Positions 25,398-35,200 of a DNA stretch of 46,321 nt are shown here, in pieces. Made by a program: the position numbers and the translations under genes. The stretch lies in NCBI GenBank assembly GCA_021153165.1, contig JAGKTZ010000008.1, positions 1 to 46,321 of the forward strand, in the 5' to 3' direction. Under the pieces are notes generated by a model. It had not been told where the DNA came from and did no database searches. It saw only the letters and a program-made list of their open reading frames with translations. This DNA is from Prevotellaceae bacterium. GTDB lineage: Bacteria > Bacteroidota > Bacteroidia > Bacteroidales > Bacteroidaceae. Positions within the stretch are counted from its first letter, which is position 1; each line of letters opens with the position of its first letter.

Positions 25398-28300
25398 TTA
25401 CTTCACCAATACTTTTTTACCATTCATGATATATACGCCCGCAGCAGCAGGTTGTGCTACGCGGCGGCCCTGGATGTCGTAGATGTAGCCATTGCCTTGT
25501 GTTTCGGTAGCGAGGGGTACGTCCATGATACCTACTTGCACATCGTCGCCCGAGATATCGTCTGCACCGTCGGTCAACCATTTGAGCGAGAAGCGTACGA
25601 AGCGCATTTCGTAGCCGTCGACGAGGCCATCCTCTTCGTAGTAGCAACCGATCGTGCCGTCGGGCAATACGGTCAGGGATGAATAGGCTGAACCCTTAGG
25701 ACAGATGCTCTTCTTCACAGGCCAGGTCTTGCCCTCGTCAGTACTGAGGAAAACGCTGACATTGCGACGCGAAGTAGCGTTGGGGATAGAGTGAAGCAAG
25801 CGATTCTTATTGCTGCCGCCGCTGATGGTAGTCAGGCGAATCATATCACCATTGCAATTGGGCTCTTGCAGTTGGCTCCATGTACCGCGAGCACTCCACG
25901 AGAGACCGTTGTCTGCCGATGTCGCATAATATCTGCTACCGCCGTGACGCGATGATACGAGCAGGTCGCCGTTGGCCAACTCTACGATCTTCGATTCGTC
26001 GGCGTCGAGCAACGCTGATACGTTGCTCATCGTCCAGGTCTTACCATGGTCGGTCGAACTGATAACGTGTGCGCCAAATTCGCCGTGTGCTGTCGACGAA
26101 GTCTTGCGTACTGGCGCCACAGCCATGAGTGTGCCGTCCTGCTTTTGCATAAATGCGCCCGAGCTTACGAAGAGCGAATAGAACTGCTTGCGTACGGGGT
26201 CAGAACATGTAGCGCCGTAGATCTGAGAAGTGATATCGACGGGCGCATCCCAAGTCAAACCGTTGTCGTGGCTAATGATGCATTTGATGAGAGGAGGATT
26301 GGTAGGAGTACCTGAGAAGAAGCCTACCTTGGAAGTAACGAGTACGACGATATCTCCGGTGACGCGGTCGGTCACAACGGCGGGGTCGCCGTGGCCGTAG
26401 TCGCCGCCGAGCGCCGCAGTACCAGCTATAACGACGGGTTCGGTCCATGTGGCACCATTATCCTTGCTGACGCGCGCCACGACGTCGATATTATTAGGCA
26501 AGTCGCCGTTTGAGCCAAAGCGGCGGTCGGTCACTGCGACAAGCCATCCGTTGTTGGCAGTCGTAATCGCCGGGATGCGGTAATAACGTGAACCATACGA
26601 GCCAAGATGTTCCACTGTGCTTGCCGAGAGGAAGACTGTCGCCTTATTATCAGGGTTGCCGTTCTTCACAGGCAAGACTTCGCCATTGAGCGTATAAGTC
26701 TTGATTTCTGCATCCAAGGTTTCGCCCTCTTCAGCATCTTCGCTAATATCTGCTACGAGCCAGTAATAATTTGCAGCCCCATTCTTCAGAGCCACAGGAG
26801 TAGTGAACTTTACATCAAATGCGCCGTCCTGTGCAGGCACAGCTTCACCCAGTAGTGTCGCACCCTGCTTGCCAGCGTAGTATTCAAAGGTATCGTTCAC
26901 TTGATACACCTTCACTTTCTTTGCAGCGTTGCTATTGAGCGAGCCGGTCAGACCTTGTATCGACTTTTCGCCGGTCAGACCTTCTACATCAAATCCCATG
27001 CGCAACATAGCGTAGTCGTTTGCACCGATACCCACTGCCATTGCTGCGTGCTGCACGTTCATATTCTTCACGGTGATTTCCTGTGCCAATTCGTCGGCGG
27101 TCAGTTCCTGGAAAGCCCAGAGTGATGCACCATTGTCGGCGGCTGCCCAAGTCACGATCACGACATTGTCCTGCTGTGCGTGGATAGGTTGTGCGCTGGC
27201 GTCGGATTTGATGGTATAAGCACCGGCAATTTGCGACGCGCCGTTCCATGGTGTGAGGGTATAGTTGTATGCTGGCTCACTCACCAGACCTGCGTTGGCG
27301 TGGTTCTTGTCTTGTGTCTTCGACATGTACTTGCCGCCGTAGTTCTTGATAGCTACTTTGCCGTTGCTACCCTTTTCGAAGCACCAGATCATTTGTGGAT
27401 CCAACTTCACGTCGGCATATGTCAACGCGCCGTCGCCATTGGTCTTGATTGCCTTGCCTGCGCAGTAAGCATTGGAAGCCGCAGAGACAATATAATACCA
27501 CGTTTCGTTGCCAGGTGTAGAGTATTTTACCTCAGCTCCTACGATTTCTTCGTAAGCCACATTGATCGTCTTGCCCGAGATAGTGATTGTAGCGCTCTTG
27601 CCGCCTTGTTGTGGCGCCGAGAAGTGTGCTGCTGTCACTGTGGTGCCTTTGGGGAAGAAGAAGTAGCCACCGTTGTAGACAGCTTCCAAGCCCAAGTTGG
27701 CAGTATTACTGCAGGAAACCTTAGTATCCGAACCTATTTCGCTGGCAGCCGCAGCGCCAGTCATATTTACTGTATAGATATCGTATTTGTCCAACGTAGC
27801 GGTGGGCACACGATAGATGTTGCTCGTAGCCGACGAGGTGCTGTAGAGACCAACGTAGGGTTGTTCGCTACCACCCGAAGCATAGGCCGACCAGCGTCCG
27901 ACCTGCATGTTGCTATTCGAGCCAGTGATGGTAATAGCCGAAGTCGCTGTGCGCGCAGCCGTACCATTGGCGTTCAGATGGTGACCATTGAGCGCCTGAA
28001 CATTGAAGTTTGTACCACCAGGCGTGATGTATACGAAAGAAGTTACGGGATTGTTGCTATCGAGCGCTGCATACTTCAGCGGATAGTGGTTTGTCGCGTT
28101 TTGGCGGAACTCAGCGTTCACCGTATGTATATAGTTTTTACCTGCATTGATAGCATTTGTCATATCTGCCATAGATCCACTGAGCACCTTCACTTGATAC
28201 CAGCCCGCCTTGATTTCACTTGGTGTCGAGATAGCGCCTTCTACGACCTCCTCGACCTTGGGCTCTTCTGTTGCCAATACGATTTTGTACTGACATCCCG

Positions 28301-30248
28301 CATCATCGCGGTCCATACCGTCTTGCTTTGTGCTCCAGTTGTAAACCTTCCATCCCAGTCCGCTTTGGGTTTGGTTCAATTGCACCGTACCACTGCTGAT
28401 GATGAACGTACCGGGGCTGTTGCTATAACTGAGTTTCCATCCCTTGCTGGGCACCGAGGCTGAAGTAGAAATAGCCGCGTTGTAAGCAGCCGAGGGATTG
28501 AGGTACGAATGGTCTGCTCTGTTGATAATATTCCAAGAGCCATCTGTGCGCGCTTCAAACTTCCAGTGCGATTTGGCGTAGTTGTTTTCAGTTTCGCCCA
28601 GGACTTGTGCACCGGCACCTTGAGATGCGAGATAGCGAGCGCCGCGGTTGGGGGTGTAGAGTTGATACCACACCTCGTTGGTCGCCGTGCTGGTTTGAGG
28701 CAAGTTGATGTTTTGCAACAGGGCATTGACCTGTGCTGTAAGTTCAGTACCCATTTGCTCAAATTGCGCCGCTGTGCCGCCATCAGCCAAGAGGGCGTAC
28801 GCTGCATCCAGTTTGTCCTTCAAAGGCGCCAAAGCCTCGGCGTTGTATTCGCCTACGCCATTGCCTTCGGGCAGAGTGGCTACTTGGAAGATAGCCTTGG
28901 CCAAAGTCGTGCGCATAGTGAAGCGGTCATAGTTGGCTTGAGCCTGTGCGTCGGTCAGGGCGACAATTGCGGGATCATTCAAGGCTGCTGCAATCTTCTG
29001 AGCGACCTTGGCGTAGCCCATACCATAGAGGTAGTTGCCGTTGAAGTATTTGCTATTGCCCACGTTGCCGCTCACGAAGTCGGTGTAGAGGTCAACGTAT
29101 TCCACCTGACTGTCGGCGTCGGCGATGGCTTTGATTTTAGCATTGAAGGGCACTACGCGACCTGTATTCGTAGTAGCGTTCGAGTGAGGTTGGATACCGA
29201 GCAAATAGATCTTTGCCGAGGGTGCAGCCGCCTTCACCTTGTTCAATACTTCCTTGTATTTAGTTTCAGTAGTAGTGAGGTCTGCCGAACCAGTCACTTC
29301 GCTCACACCAATATGCAAGAAGATGCGCGAAGGCATGCCTTTGCCGCTGAGATTGTTGAAGATCAAAGGAATCTCGTTGCTAGTGATGTCGAGACCAGGA
29401 CCAGGGAATCCCCAGCCTGTACCACGGCTCTTCACCTTGTCGCTCTGCAGCAGTTCGTGCCACTCGCCGCCGTGTATCATTTCGTCGCCGATAATCAGGA
29501 CGTCGTCGCTCTGTACGGGCAACATGCTGAAACATGTGGCGCGCATAGCGTAAGCTGCATTGCCGATGCCGCCGTGTTGTTGTGCCGAAACGGCGTTGTC
29601 GGGATAGGCACAGGGTGAACCGACATACTGGGCAATCTTGCTGGCCCACACCTGGTAACCCGATGCTTTCAGGTGAAGTCCGTCGAAGGTGTGGGTCTGA
29701 TTTTGTGTCAGACTGAGCAAGTCGTCCCACAGGTCGATGTAGGTCAGGCCGCGTTCGTTGCAGAATGCTTTGAGCGCAGCGTTGGTTTCTTTTTCTACTT
29801 CCAGGGTACGGATGCCGTTGGTACTGGGCAGGATGCTTTGGATGTAGATCTGTGTGGCGGGCGATACCTTTTGCAGGTATTCTACCATAAACTTAGTGTT
29901 TTGCAACACGTGTGCGGCGTTGTTGATGCCGTCGGTGCCGAGGTCGTTGGTACCGATCATCATAAACACCTTGGCTGGTTTGCCAGCAGCCACGGCGTCA
30001 ATGTTGGCCAGTGCTTCGTCGGTCACGGCGCCCGATACGCCACGGTTCATCACGTTGGGGTTGCTGCTGAAGGTTTCCCACCACTCGTTCATATTGGTGA
30101 TGCTATTGCCGATGAACACGATGCTCTTGTCGTTGGTCGAAAGCACCTTGAACGCATCATATCGGTGATTGCGGAAGGGCAAGTCGGCCTTGAGCATAGG
30201 CAGGCTCAACAGGAAGCAACTCAGAAACAATAATAATCTTTTTCGCAT
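25398..30248 (-). CDS. Secreted SGNH-esterase / sialidase (GH33) fusion
   Basis: The 1616-residue protein has a signal peptide (1-21). SGNH domain 1 (about 40-205) has an intact catalytic set: S49 in FIGNSIT, N101 in GTND, D189/H192 in DGLH. SGNH domain 2 (about 245-425) aligns but has E256, S315-E316, N403 and Y406 at those positions and should be inactive. Beta-rich, ricin-like or adhesive regions follow (about 525-1040). A BNR-associated N-terminal domain (about 1090-1200) leads into a GH33 sialidase with YRIP near 1222 and five Asp boxes (such as SKDNGATW, STDEGKTW) between about 1258 and 1505. The tail IYDIQGRRV...GVYIMNGKKVLVK resembles C-terminal sorting domains of Bacteroidales. By analogy with NanS proteins, domain 1 probably removes O-acetyl groups from sialic acid before the sialidase acts; that pairing is inference. 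A weak -7 candidate (TATCTTTA, one mismatch) is at 30295-30302. Confidence 0.9.
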   Translation of the reverse strand: MRKRLLLFLSCFLLSLPMLKADLPFRNHRYDAFKVLSTNDKSIVFIGNSITNMNEWWETFSSNPNVMNRGVSGAVTDEALANIDAVAAGKPAKVFMMIGTNDLGTDGINNAAHVLQNTKFMVEYLQKVSPATQIYIQSILPSTNGIRTLEVEKETNAALKAFCNERGLTYIDLWDDLLSLTQNQTHTFDGLHLKASGYQVWASKIAQYVGSPCAYPDNAVSAQQHGGIGNAAYAMRATCFSMLPVQSDDVLIIGDEMIHGGEWHELLQSDKVKSRGTGWGFPGPGLDITSNEIPLIFNNLSGKGMPSRIFLHIGVSEVTGSADLTTTETKYKEVLNKVKAAAPSAKIYLLGIQPHSNATTNTGRVVPFNAKIKAIADADSQVEYVDLYTDFVSGNVGNSKYFNGNYLYGMGYAKVAQKIAAALNDPAIVALTDAQAQANYDRFTMRTTLAKAIFQVATLPEGNGVGEYNAEALAPLKDKLDAAYALLADGGTAAQFEQMGTELTAQVNALLQNINLPQTSTATNEVWYQLYTPNRGARYLASQGAGAQVLGETENNYAKSHWKFEARTDGSWNIINRADHSYLNPSAAYNAAISTSASVPSKGWKLSYSNSPGTFIISSGTVQLNQTQSGLGWKVYNWSTKQDGMDRDDAGCQYKIVLATEEPKVEEVVEGAISTPSEIKAGWYQVKVLSGSMADMTNAINAGKNYIHTVNAEFRQNATNHYPLKYAALDSNNPVTSFVYITPGGTNFNVQALNGHHLNANGTAARTATSAITITGSNSNMQVGRWSAYASGGSEQPYVGLYSTSSATSNIYRVPTATLDKYDIYTVNMTGAAAASEIGSDTKVSCSNTANLGLEAVYNGGYFFFPKGTTVTAAHFSAPQQGGKSATITISGKTINVAYEEIVGAEVKYSTPGNETWYYIVSAASNAYCAGKAIKTNGDGALTYADVKLDPQMIWCFEKGSNGKVAIKNYGGKYMSKTQDKNHANAGLVSEPAYNYTLTPWNGASQIAGAYTIKSDASAQPIHAQQDNVVIVTWAAADNGASLWAFQELTADELAQEITVKNMNVQHAAMAVGIGANDYAMLRMGFDVEGLTGEKSIQGLTGSLNSNAAKKVKVYQVNDTFEYYAGKQGATLLGEAVPAQDGAFDVKFTTPVALKNGAANYYWLVADISEDAEEGETLDAEIKTYTLNGEVLPVKNGNPDNKATVFLSASTVEHLGSYGSRYYRIPAITTANNGWLVAVTDRRFGSNGDLPNNIDVVARVSKDNGATWTEPVVIAGTAALGGDYGHGDPAVVTDRVTGDIVVLVTSKVGFFSGTPTNPPLIKCIISHDNGLTWDAPVDITSQIYGATCSDPVRKQFYSLFVSSGAFMQKQDGTLMAVAPVRKTSSTAHGEFGAHVISSTDHGKTWTMSNVSALLDADESKIVELANGDLLVSSRHGGSRYYATSADNGLSWSARGTWSQLQEPNCNGDMIRLTTISGGSNKNRLLHSIPNATSRRNVSVFLSTDEGKTWPVKKSICPKGSAYSSLTVLPDGTIGCYYEEDGLVDGYEMRFVRFSLKWLTDGADDISGDDVQVGIMDVPLATETQGNGYIYDIQGRRVAQPAAAGVYIMNGKKVLVK

Positions 30249-30341
30249 AGGTTCTTGAGTTTTGACTTTTGATTAATTGAATAAAATTTTGCGGTAAAGA
30301 TAGGTATAAAAGTCGGATTTGATATCACAAAAAATACGAAA

Positions 30342-30369
30342 TCGTTAATCGTTAATCTTTAGTCGTTAA
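30342..30369. repeat. Four 7-bp repeats upstream of the sialidase gene
   Basis: TCGTTAA, TCGTTAA, TCTTTAG, TCGTTAA in direct succession with no gap, about 95-120 bases upstream of the sialidase ATG. It could be a protein-binding site upstream of the promoter or a slippage product. The 30249-30808 gap also holds repeat copy E and a transposase remnant. Confidence 0.75.
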
Positions 30370-30423
30370 TTTTCAGGCAAAAAAAGAAGAAAATAATCAA
30401 AAAAAACAGAGATTTTTTTCGGC

Positions 30424-30512
30424 TCAAAAAAAACCTTACCTTTTTTCAAAAAAACCTTACCTTTTTCAAAAAACATTAGACTTTTTTTCAACAAGGTCTA
30501 ACCTTTTTTACA
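30424..30512. repeat. Dispersed ~21-bp T-tract array, copy E
   Basis: Four units with T-runs starting at 30441, 30462, 30482 and 30504, spacings 21, 20, 22: identical to copy A 22 kb away. The sequence also matches copy A almost base for base across about 85 bases, including ACATTAGACTTTTTTTCAAC. It lies upstream of the sialidase gene and downstream of the small minus-strand operon 30809-31926. Confidence 0.85.
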
Positions 30513-30537
30513 AAGAACCTTTTGACGGAATAAAATT

Positions 30538-30708
30538 AGAACAGCAAAGTCGTTCAAAAAGTTCGTGGAGTATTGGATATATGCAAGCAATTCTCCCATA
30601 ATTGGGTCTATGAAAAAAGGGAATATTACTCGTCGCGGTCCAACACCCCGTATCTATGACCTAGAGGTTGTTGCTCTAAGTATGGCCGCCGAGGCTAAAG
30701 AAATATAA
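30538..30708 (+). pseudogene. N-terminal remnant of a transposase
   Basis: An open stretch without a start codon encodes FKKFVEYWIYA, then RRGPTPRIYDLEVVALSMAA, then a stop at 30706-30708. The pattern of a basic R-x-R-G-P-x-P-R-hydrophobic-D-x-E-V-V-A-L-S resembles the N-terminal region of Bacteroidota IS transposases (IS982-like or related DDE families). The rest of the element is absent and no terminal repeats are recognisable. A short inverted repeat (CATAAGGCA / TGCCTTATG, about 30718-30752) follows. This rests on pattern memory only. Confidence 0.5.
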
Positions 30709-30808
30709 TGTGCCCAGCATAAGGCATGTCCAGTTTATCAACCTGCCTTATGTGGACTGTGAGGGGCAAGAGTTATTGCTTTTGCAAGTCCACTTGCCAT
30801 ACTATAAA

Positions 30809-31114
30809 TTAATCGTTGTACCACTCATAACAAAGAACATCGACGACTTCAAATTCTATATCTCCATTCAACCATGTTTCTAACACAGGGTCTAAGTCAA
30901 AGATATAGCCATCTCGGATCCAAGTCGTCAGGTCATCTTTGCTTATCTCTCGCGAGAAGTCCATATATCCCGCAGTCAATTGGACCTGCGGAATATTGTA
31001 TCGCTTAGCGAAAGCACTGACCATGGGCAGTGATACTATTGGTAGTTCCACACGATGAGCAGGATATTTATTACCTCGTTTTTCATACATCCTGATTTGC
31101 GTTCCCATTGCCAT
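30809..31114 (-). CDS. Hypothetical protein
   Basis: A 101-residue, mostly hydrophilic protein without signal peptide or membrane segment. It starts MAMGTQIRMYEKRG; an acidic second half (DLDPVLETWLNGDIEFEV) ends in WYND. I do not recognise a family. It lies 68 bases downstream of the NADAR-like gene on the same strand and could be cotranscribed. Base composition is AT-richer than the flanking core genes, consistent with an accessory patch. It has a sensible composition and length, and no better ORF overlaps it. Confidence 0.6.
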   Translation of the reverse strand: MAMGTQIRMYEKRGNKYPAHRVELPIVSLPMVSAFAKRYNIPQVQLTAGYMDFSREISKDDLTTWIRDGYIFDLDPVLETWLNGDIEFEVVDVLCYEWYND

Positions 31115-31182
31115 AGTTCAAAGTATTTACAAGTTAATTTTATCAACGACCTATTGACTGTATCAAATACGCACTAAATGAA

Positions 31183-31704
31183 TCATCCCAACGGGGTATT
31201 GTTGTTTATATCATAGGTATCTCGCATCTCAGTGAGCACTGTGCAAAACTCCGATTCAGTCAAGATCGTTTTGTATGGATTCTGCTCTCCCTGAACATGA
31301 TACAACTTTATGCCACGAGTCGACATCAGAGCGGTACGAAACTGCTCGTTTTGCTCAAACATAGCCTGATATGCTCTGCGTATCAAGTCCTGAAAATCCT
31401 GGCTCTGACGGTTTATCGACACGCCCTTCCACCAAACAATCTGATCTGTTTGCCAAAGCGTCGACGTCATATTCTTGGCTTCCTTCCCCTTCATTTGGCA
31501 GATCTGCTCCTGTCTGTTGATGTCCTGATATTTCAACGACTGAAGGAAACCCTCCATACTTCCACACGACACACCATCGAAGCAAAAATCATTACTGCAC
31601 AGGTTGCTCAACACATTGGCTGGATAGGGGCTTTTGCTCCATATATCCAACGCCCGACCGCGCCACATTTGCCATTTCACATACCATTTTCTCAACTTCT
31701 TCAT
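31183..31704 (-). CDS. NADAR (YbiA-like) family protein
   Basis: The 173-residue protein aligns by eye with the NADAR fold: an SNLCSNDFCFDG start (compare SNF...DG in YbiA), then SMEGFLQSLKY (compare SEHYFQAQKF), a KGKEAK helix, and FEQNEQFRTALMSTRGIKLYH (compare FEQHAEL..LLLAT..KLVEH). The Glu of SMEGFLQ corresponds to the conserved acidic residue. NADAR enzymes act on N-glycosidic bonds: YbiA removes a toxic riboflavin intermediate, and others reverse ADP-ribosylation of guanine in DNA as partners of DarT-type toxins. No DarT-like gene is present here, so the role is open. This GSMEGFLQSLK branch is one I associate with phage and accessory DNA, but that is recollection rather than a search. 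Confidence 0.7.
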   Translation of the reverse strand: MKKLRKWYVKWQMWRGRALDIWSKSPYPANVLSNLCSNDFCFDGVSCGSMEGFLQSLKYQDINRQEQICQMKGKEAKNMTSTLWQTDQIVWWKGVSINRQSQDFQDLIRRAYQAMFEQNEQFRTALMSTRGIKLYHVQGEQNPYKTILTESEFCTVLTEMRDTYDINNNTPLG

Positions 31705-31707
31705 GCT

Positions 31708-31926
31708 CTATTTTGCGTTTATTTTCAAATTTAATAGGTTTGACTCATCATCAATAAAAGCCAAGAGGGACGACAAAATCGTTGTGACCAGATAGTGCTC
31801 AAACACTAAATCATCACAAACATCTCTCGTAATAGCCACTGTAGGCAAAGGTAATGAATAAATCTGTATATCTGATGATTGTTGCTCATATTTTTGCGGA
31901 ATGAGGGCAAGATGTACGTCCGACAA
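31708..31926 (-). CDS. Possible small or truncated gene upstream of the NADAR-like gene
   Basis: A 72-residue frame starting at a TTG (31926) and ending three bases before the NADAR-like ATG. It reads SDVHLALIPQKYEQQ and SSLLAFIDDESNLLNL. The frame stays open for ten more codons upstream (containing CRQCG) before a stop next to repeat copy F, so this may be the tail of a larger gene lost at the repeat. No family is recognised, and no ATG start exists. Tight spacing to the next gene is the main argument that it is real. Confidence 0.35.
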   Translation of the reverse strand: MSDVHLALIPQKYEQQSSDIQIYSLPLPTVAITRDVCDDLVFEHYLVTTILSSLLAFIDDESNLLNLKINAK

Positions 31927-31968
31927 ACCGAGACCGCACTGCCGACATTGCTTTCACCTCCACACAGA

Positions 31969-32078
31969 AAAAGAGGCAAGACCTTTTTCAAAAAACATTA
32001 AACCTTTTTTCCAACAAGGCATCAAAAATTTTCACGAGACGGCGCAAAATTTTCACGAAGTCTTGACTTTTTCACCCA
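31969..32078. repeat. Dispersed ~21-bp array, copy F
   Basis: Units read GGCAAGACCTTTTTCAAAAA, ACATTAAACCTTTTTTCCAA, AGGCATCAAAAATTTTCACGA, GACGGCGCAAAATTTTCACGA and AGTCTTGACTTTTTCACCC. This is the only copy lying between divergent genes rather than after a gene. The gap 31927-32276 otherwise holds the promoter motif at 32161 and no further recognisable signal. Confidence 0.75.
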
Positions 32079-32160
32079 CTCTCACGGTGCCCCGAAATGA
32101 GAAAAGGGGCGGCGAAGTGTAAAAAAACACAAAAAGGGCGAATATTGCTGAATTTATTCC

Positions 32161-32168
32161 TATTTTTG
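32161..32168 (+). promoter_or_regulatory. Candidate -7 element for the DUF2723 gene
   Basis: TATTTTTG matches TAnnTTTG and is followed by C, as in most other candidates here. It lies 108 bases before the ATG at 32277, implying a leader of about 100 bases. No -33 TTTG at the expected spacing. Confidence 0.45.
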
Positions 32169-32276
32169 CACATTGGACGTGGTGTATCCCTGTGCAGACA
32201 TGCCGGCGAGGATCACGAACGCACGATGAAGTAGAAAATAAATCATCAAAAATATATAAAAAGTTTCAGCACAACT

Positions 32277-35200
32277 ATGAAACAGTATCGCTTAGTAAAC
32301 AATCTGATGGGATGGTTTGCCTTTGCTGTGGCAGCGTTCACCTATTGCATGACGGTGGAACCTACGGCAAGTTTCTGGGACTGTCCTGAGTTTATCACCA
32401 CGGCTGCCAAGATGGAGGTGGGACATCCTCCCGGCGCACCCTTCTTTATGTTGACGGGTAATTTCTTCACCCAGTTCACCAGCGACCCTGCTAAGGTGGC
32501 GCTGTGCATCAATATCATGTCTGCCGTATTGTCTGCATTTTGTATCCTGTTCCTATTCTGGAGCATCACGCATTTGGCGCGCAAGTTGATTTGCACTGAC
32601 GGTCAGGTGCAGTCTGTGTGGCAGACGGTGCTGATCATGGGCGCAGGTCTCACCGGTGCTTTGGCTTACACCTGGAGCGACACGTTCTGGTATTCGGCTG
32701 TCGAAGGCGAGGTGTACGGGTATAGTTCGATGTTTACCGCCCTGGTATTCTGGCTCATACTCAAGTGGGAAGATCATGCCGACGAACCCCATTCAGACCG
32801 TTGGATCATCCTGATTTGCTACCTCACTGGGCTTTCGATCGGTGTGCACTTGCTCAACTTGCTCTGCCTCCCAGCGATCGCATTGATATATTATTACCGC
32901 AAGAATCCCGATGCGCAACTCAAGGGCTCGCTCGTCGCACTGGCTGTCTCGGCACTGCTCGTCGTAGCCGTATTGTATGGTCTCGTGCCCGGCATCGTGA
33001 AGGTGGGCGGTGTGTTCGAACTCTTCTTCGTCAACACCCTGGGCATGCCTTTCAACACAGGTTTGATCGTCTATATTCTGGTGTTGATCGGCGTCGTATT
33101 GTACGCCATCCATACGACTTACGGCAAAAACCGCAACCAGATGGTAGCGTTCTATCTCGCCTCGGTCGCTCTGCTCGGTGTACCATTCATCGGCAGTGGC
33201 AAGGGCTCGGTGATCTTGGGCTTAACACTGCTCGTGGCTTTGGCTATCGCTTTGTACAAGAAGGTGGATGGTCAGTACCTCTTGCGTAAGCGTTTCCTCA
33301 ATACATCATTGCTGTGCATGCTTGTGATGATGATTGGTTATTCGTCGTACGCAGTAATTATGGTGCGCTCGGTGCAAAATACACCGATGGACCAAAACTC
33401 GCCCGAGGACATCTTCACCCTGGGCTCGTACCTGAGCCGCGACCAATACGGCCGCACACCATTGCTACACGGCGAAACGTATATGTCGGAATTGGCGTAT
33501 GATGCCGATGGCAATTATCAGGTGAAGGAAAAAACAGCCTACAAGCAACACATCAATGCCGACGGCGAAGAGGGCGACAAATACGATAGTTACCAAGACA
33601 TCGAGGGCTACGACTATTTCCCCGCTACCAAGATGCTCTTCCCCCGTGTGCACTCTAAAAATCACGCTGGACAATACAATTCATGGTTTGGCATGAATCC
33701 CGATCCCGAGAATCCCGAATCATGGAAGAAGGCAGTGGCAATGCCTTTCGTTAGCAATTTGCCCTATTTCAAAGAGGTAAAATTTGATGTACCTCTGCCC
33801 GAAGAATATCGCACAGCCTTTTCGGGTGACACCTATGAGGCTACAACCATCGTGCCTACACAATGGGCCAACTTGGACTTCTTCATGTCGTACCAGATCA
33901 ACTTCATGTACTGGCGCTACTTCTTGTGGAACTTCGCAGGTCGACAAAACGACATACAGGGTCTGGGCGATTTGCAACACGGCAACTTCCTGACTGGTAT
34001 CCCCTTCATCGACAACGCACGCCTGGGCGACCAGGATCTGCTGCCCGACGAGTTGAAGAACAACAAGGGACACAACGTCTTCTACTGTCTGCCCTTGTTG
34101 CTCGGTCTGCTGGGCTTCTTCTGGCAAGCCTTCAAGGGACAGCGCGGCGTGCAACAGTTCTGGGTAGTCTTCTTCCTGTTCTTCATGACAGGTCTGGCCA
34201 TCGTGCTCTACTTGAACCAAACGCCTTCACAACCCCGTGAACGCGACTACGCATACGCCGGCTCGTTCTACGCATTTGCTATCTGGATCGGTCTGGGCGT
34301 AGCAGCGATGGGCGATGGTCTCAGAGCCTTGCGCGAACGCTACCGCCAGTCTTGGATCAGTCCTGCCGTGGCTGCCGTAGTACCTACGCTGCTCTGCCTA
34401 CTCGTACCTCTGCAAATGGTCAGCCAAACCTGGGACGACCACGACCGTTCGGGCCGCTACGCTGCACGCGACTTTGGTATGAACTATCTGGCCACTCTGA
34501 CCGACCAGGGTATGCCTATTATCTATACCAACGGCGACAATGACACCTTCCCCTTGTGGTATGCTCACGAAGTGGAAGGTTTCCGCACCGACACCCGTGT
34601 GTGCAACCTCTCGTACCTGGGCACAGACTGGTATATCGACCAGATGAAACGCCCAGCACACAAGTCGGCAGGATTGCCCATAGCATGGACACGCATCGAA
34701 TACGACAATCATCAAGGACACAACGTAGTCCACGTGAAGAACGAACGCGAGGCGCTCGATGCCTACGCTGCGGCTAATCCAGGCGTTGACCCCTACGAAC
34801 TCTCTTGGCTCATCGACAACTATGTTCGCCCCAAGGGTTACTTGCCTACTGGCCAATTCCACGTCAAGGTAAACAAGGAAGAAATCCTGAAGAGCAATAT
34901 GTACCTGCCCAACGGCAAGGATAGCATACCCGAATATATGGAGATCGACCTGGGCGATAAGAAGACGCTGTACAAGGACGAAATCATGATGTATGAAATG
35001 TTGGCACGAAATGACTGGAAGCGCCCCATCTATATGTCCGTCACTTTGGGACAAGGCAACATGGCGGGACTCGAAAACTACCTCGTGCTCGAAGGCCTCG
35101 CCTACCGCTTGACACCTTTCAAAGTAGGCCTTGGCACTATCGACGTGGACAAGATGTATGACAACTTGATGAACCGCTTCAAATACGGCAACGTGGCAGC

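Noticed and set aside
31297..31734. 145-residue plus-strand frame over the NADAR-like gene
   Set aside because: The minus strand aligns with NADAR landmarks; the plus frame has no recognisable feature.
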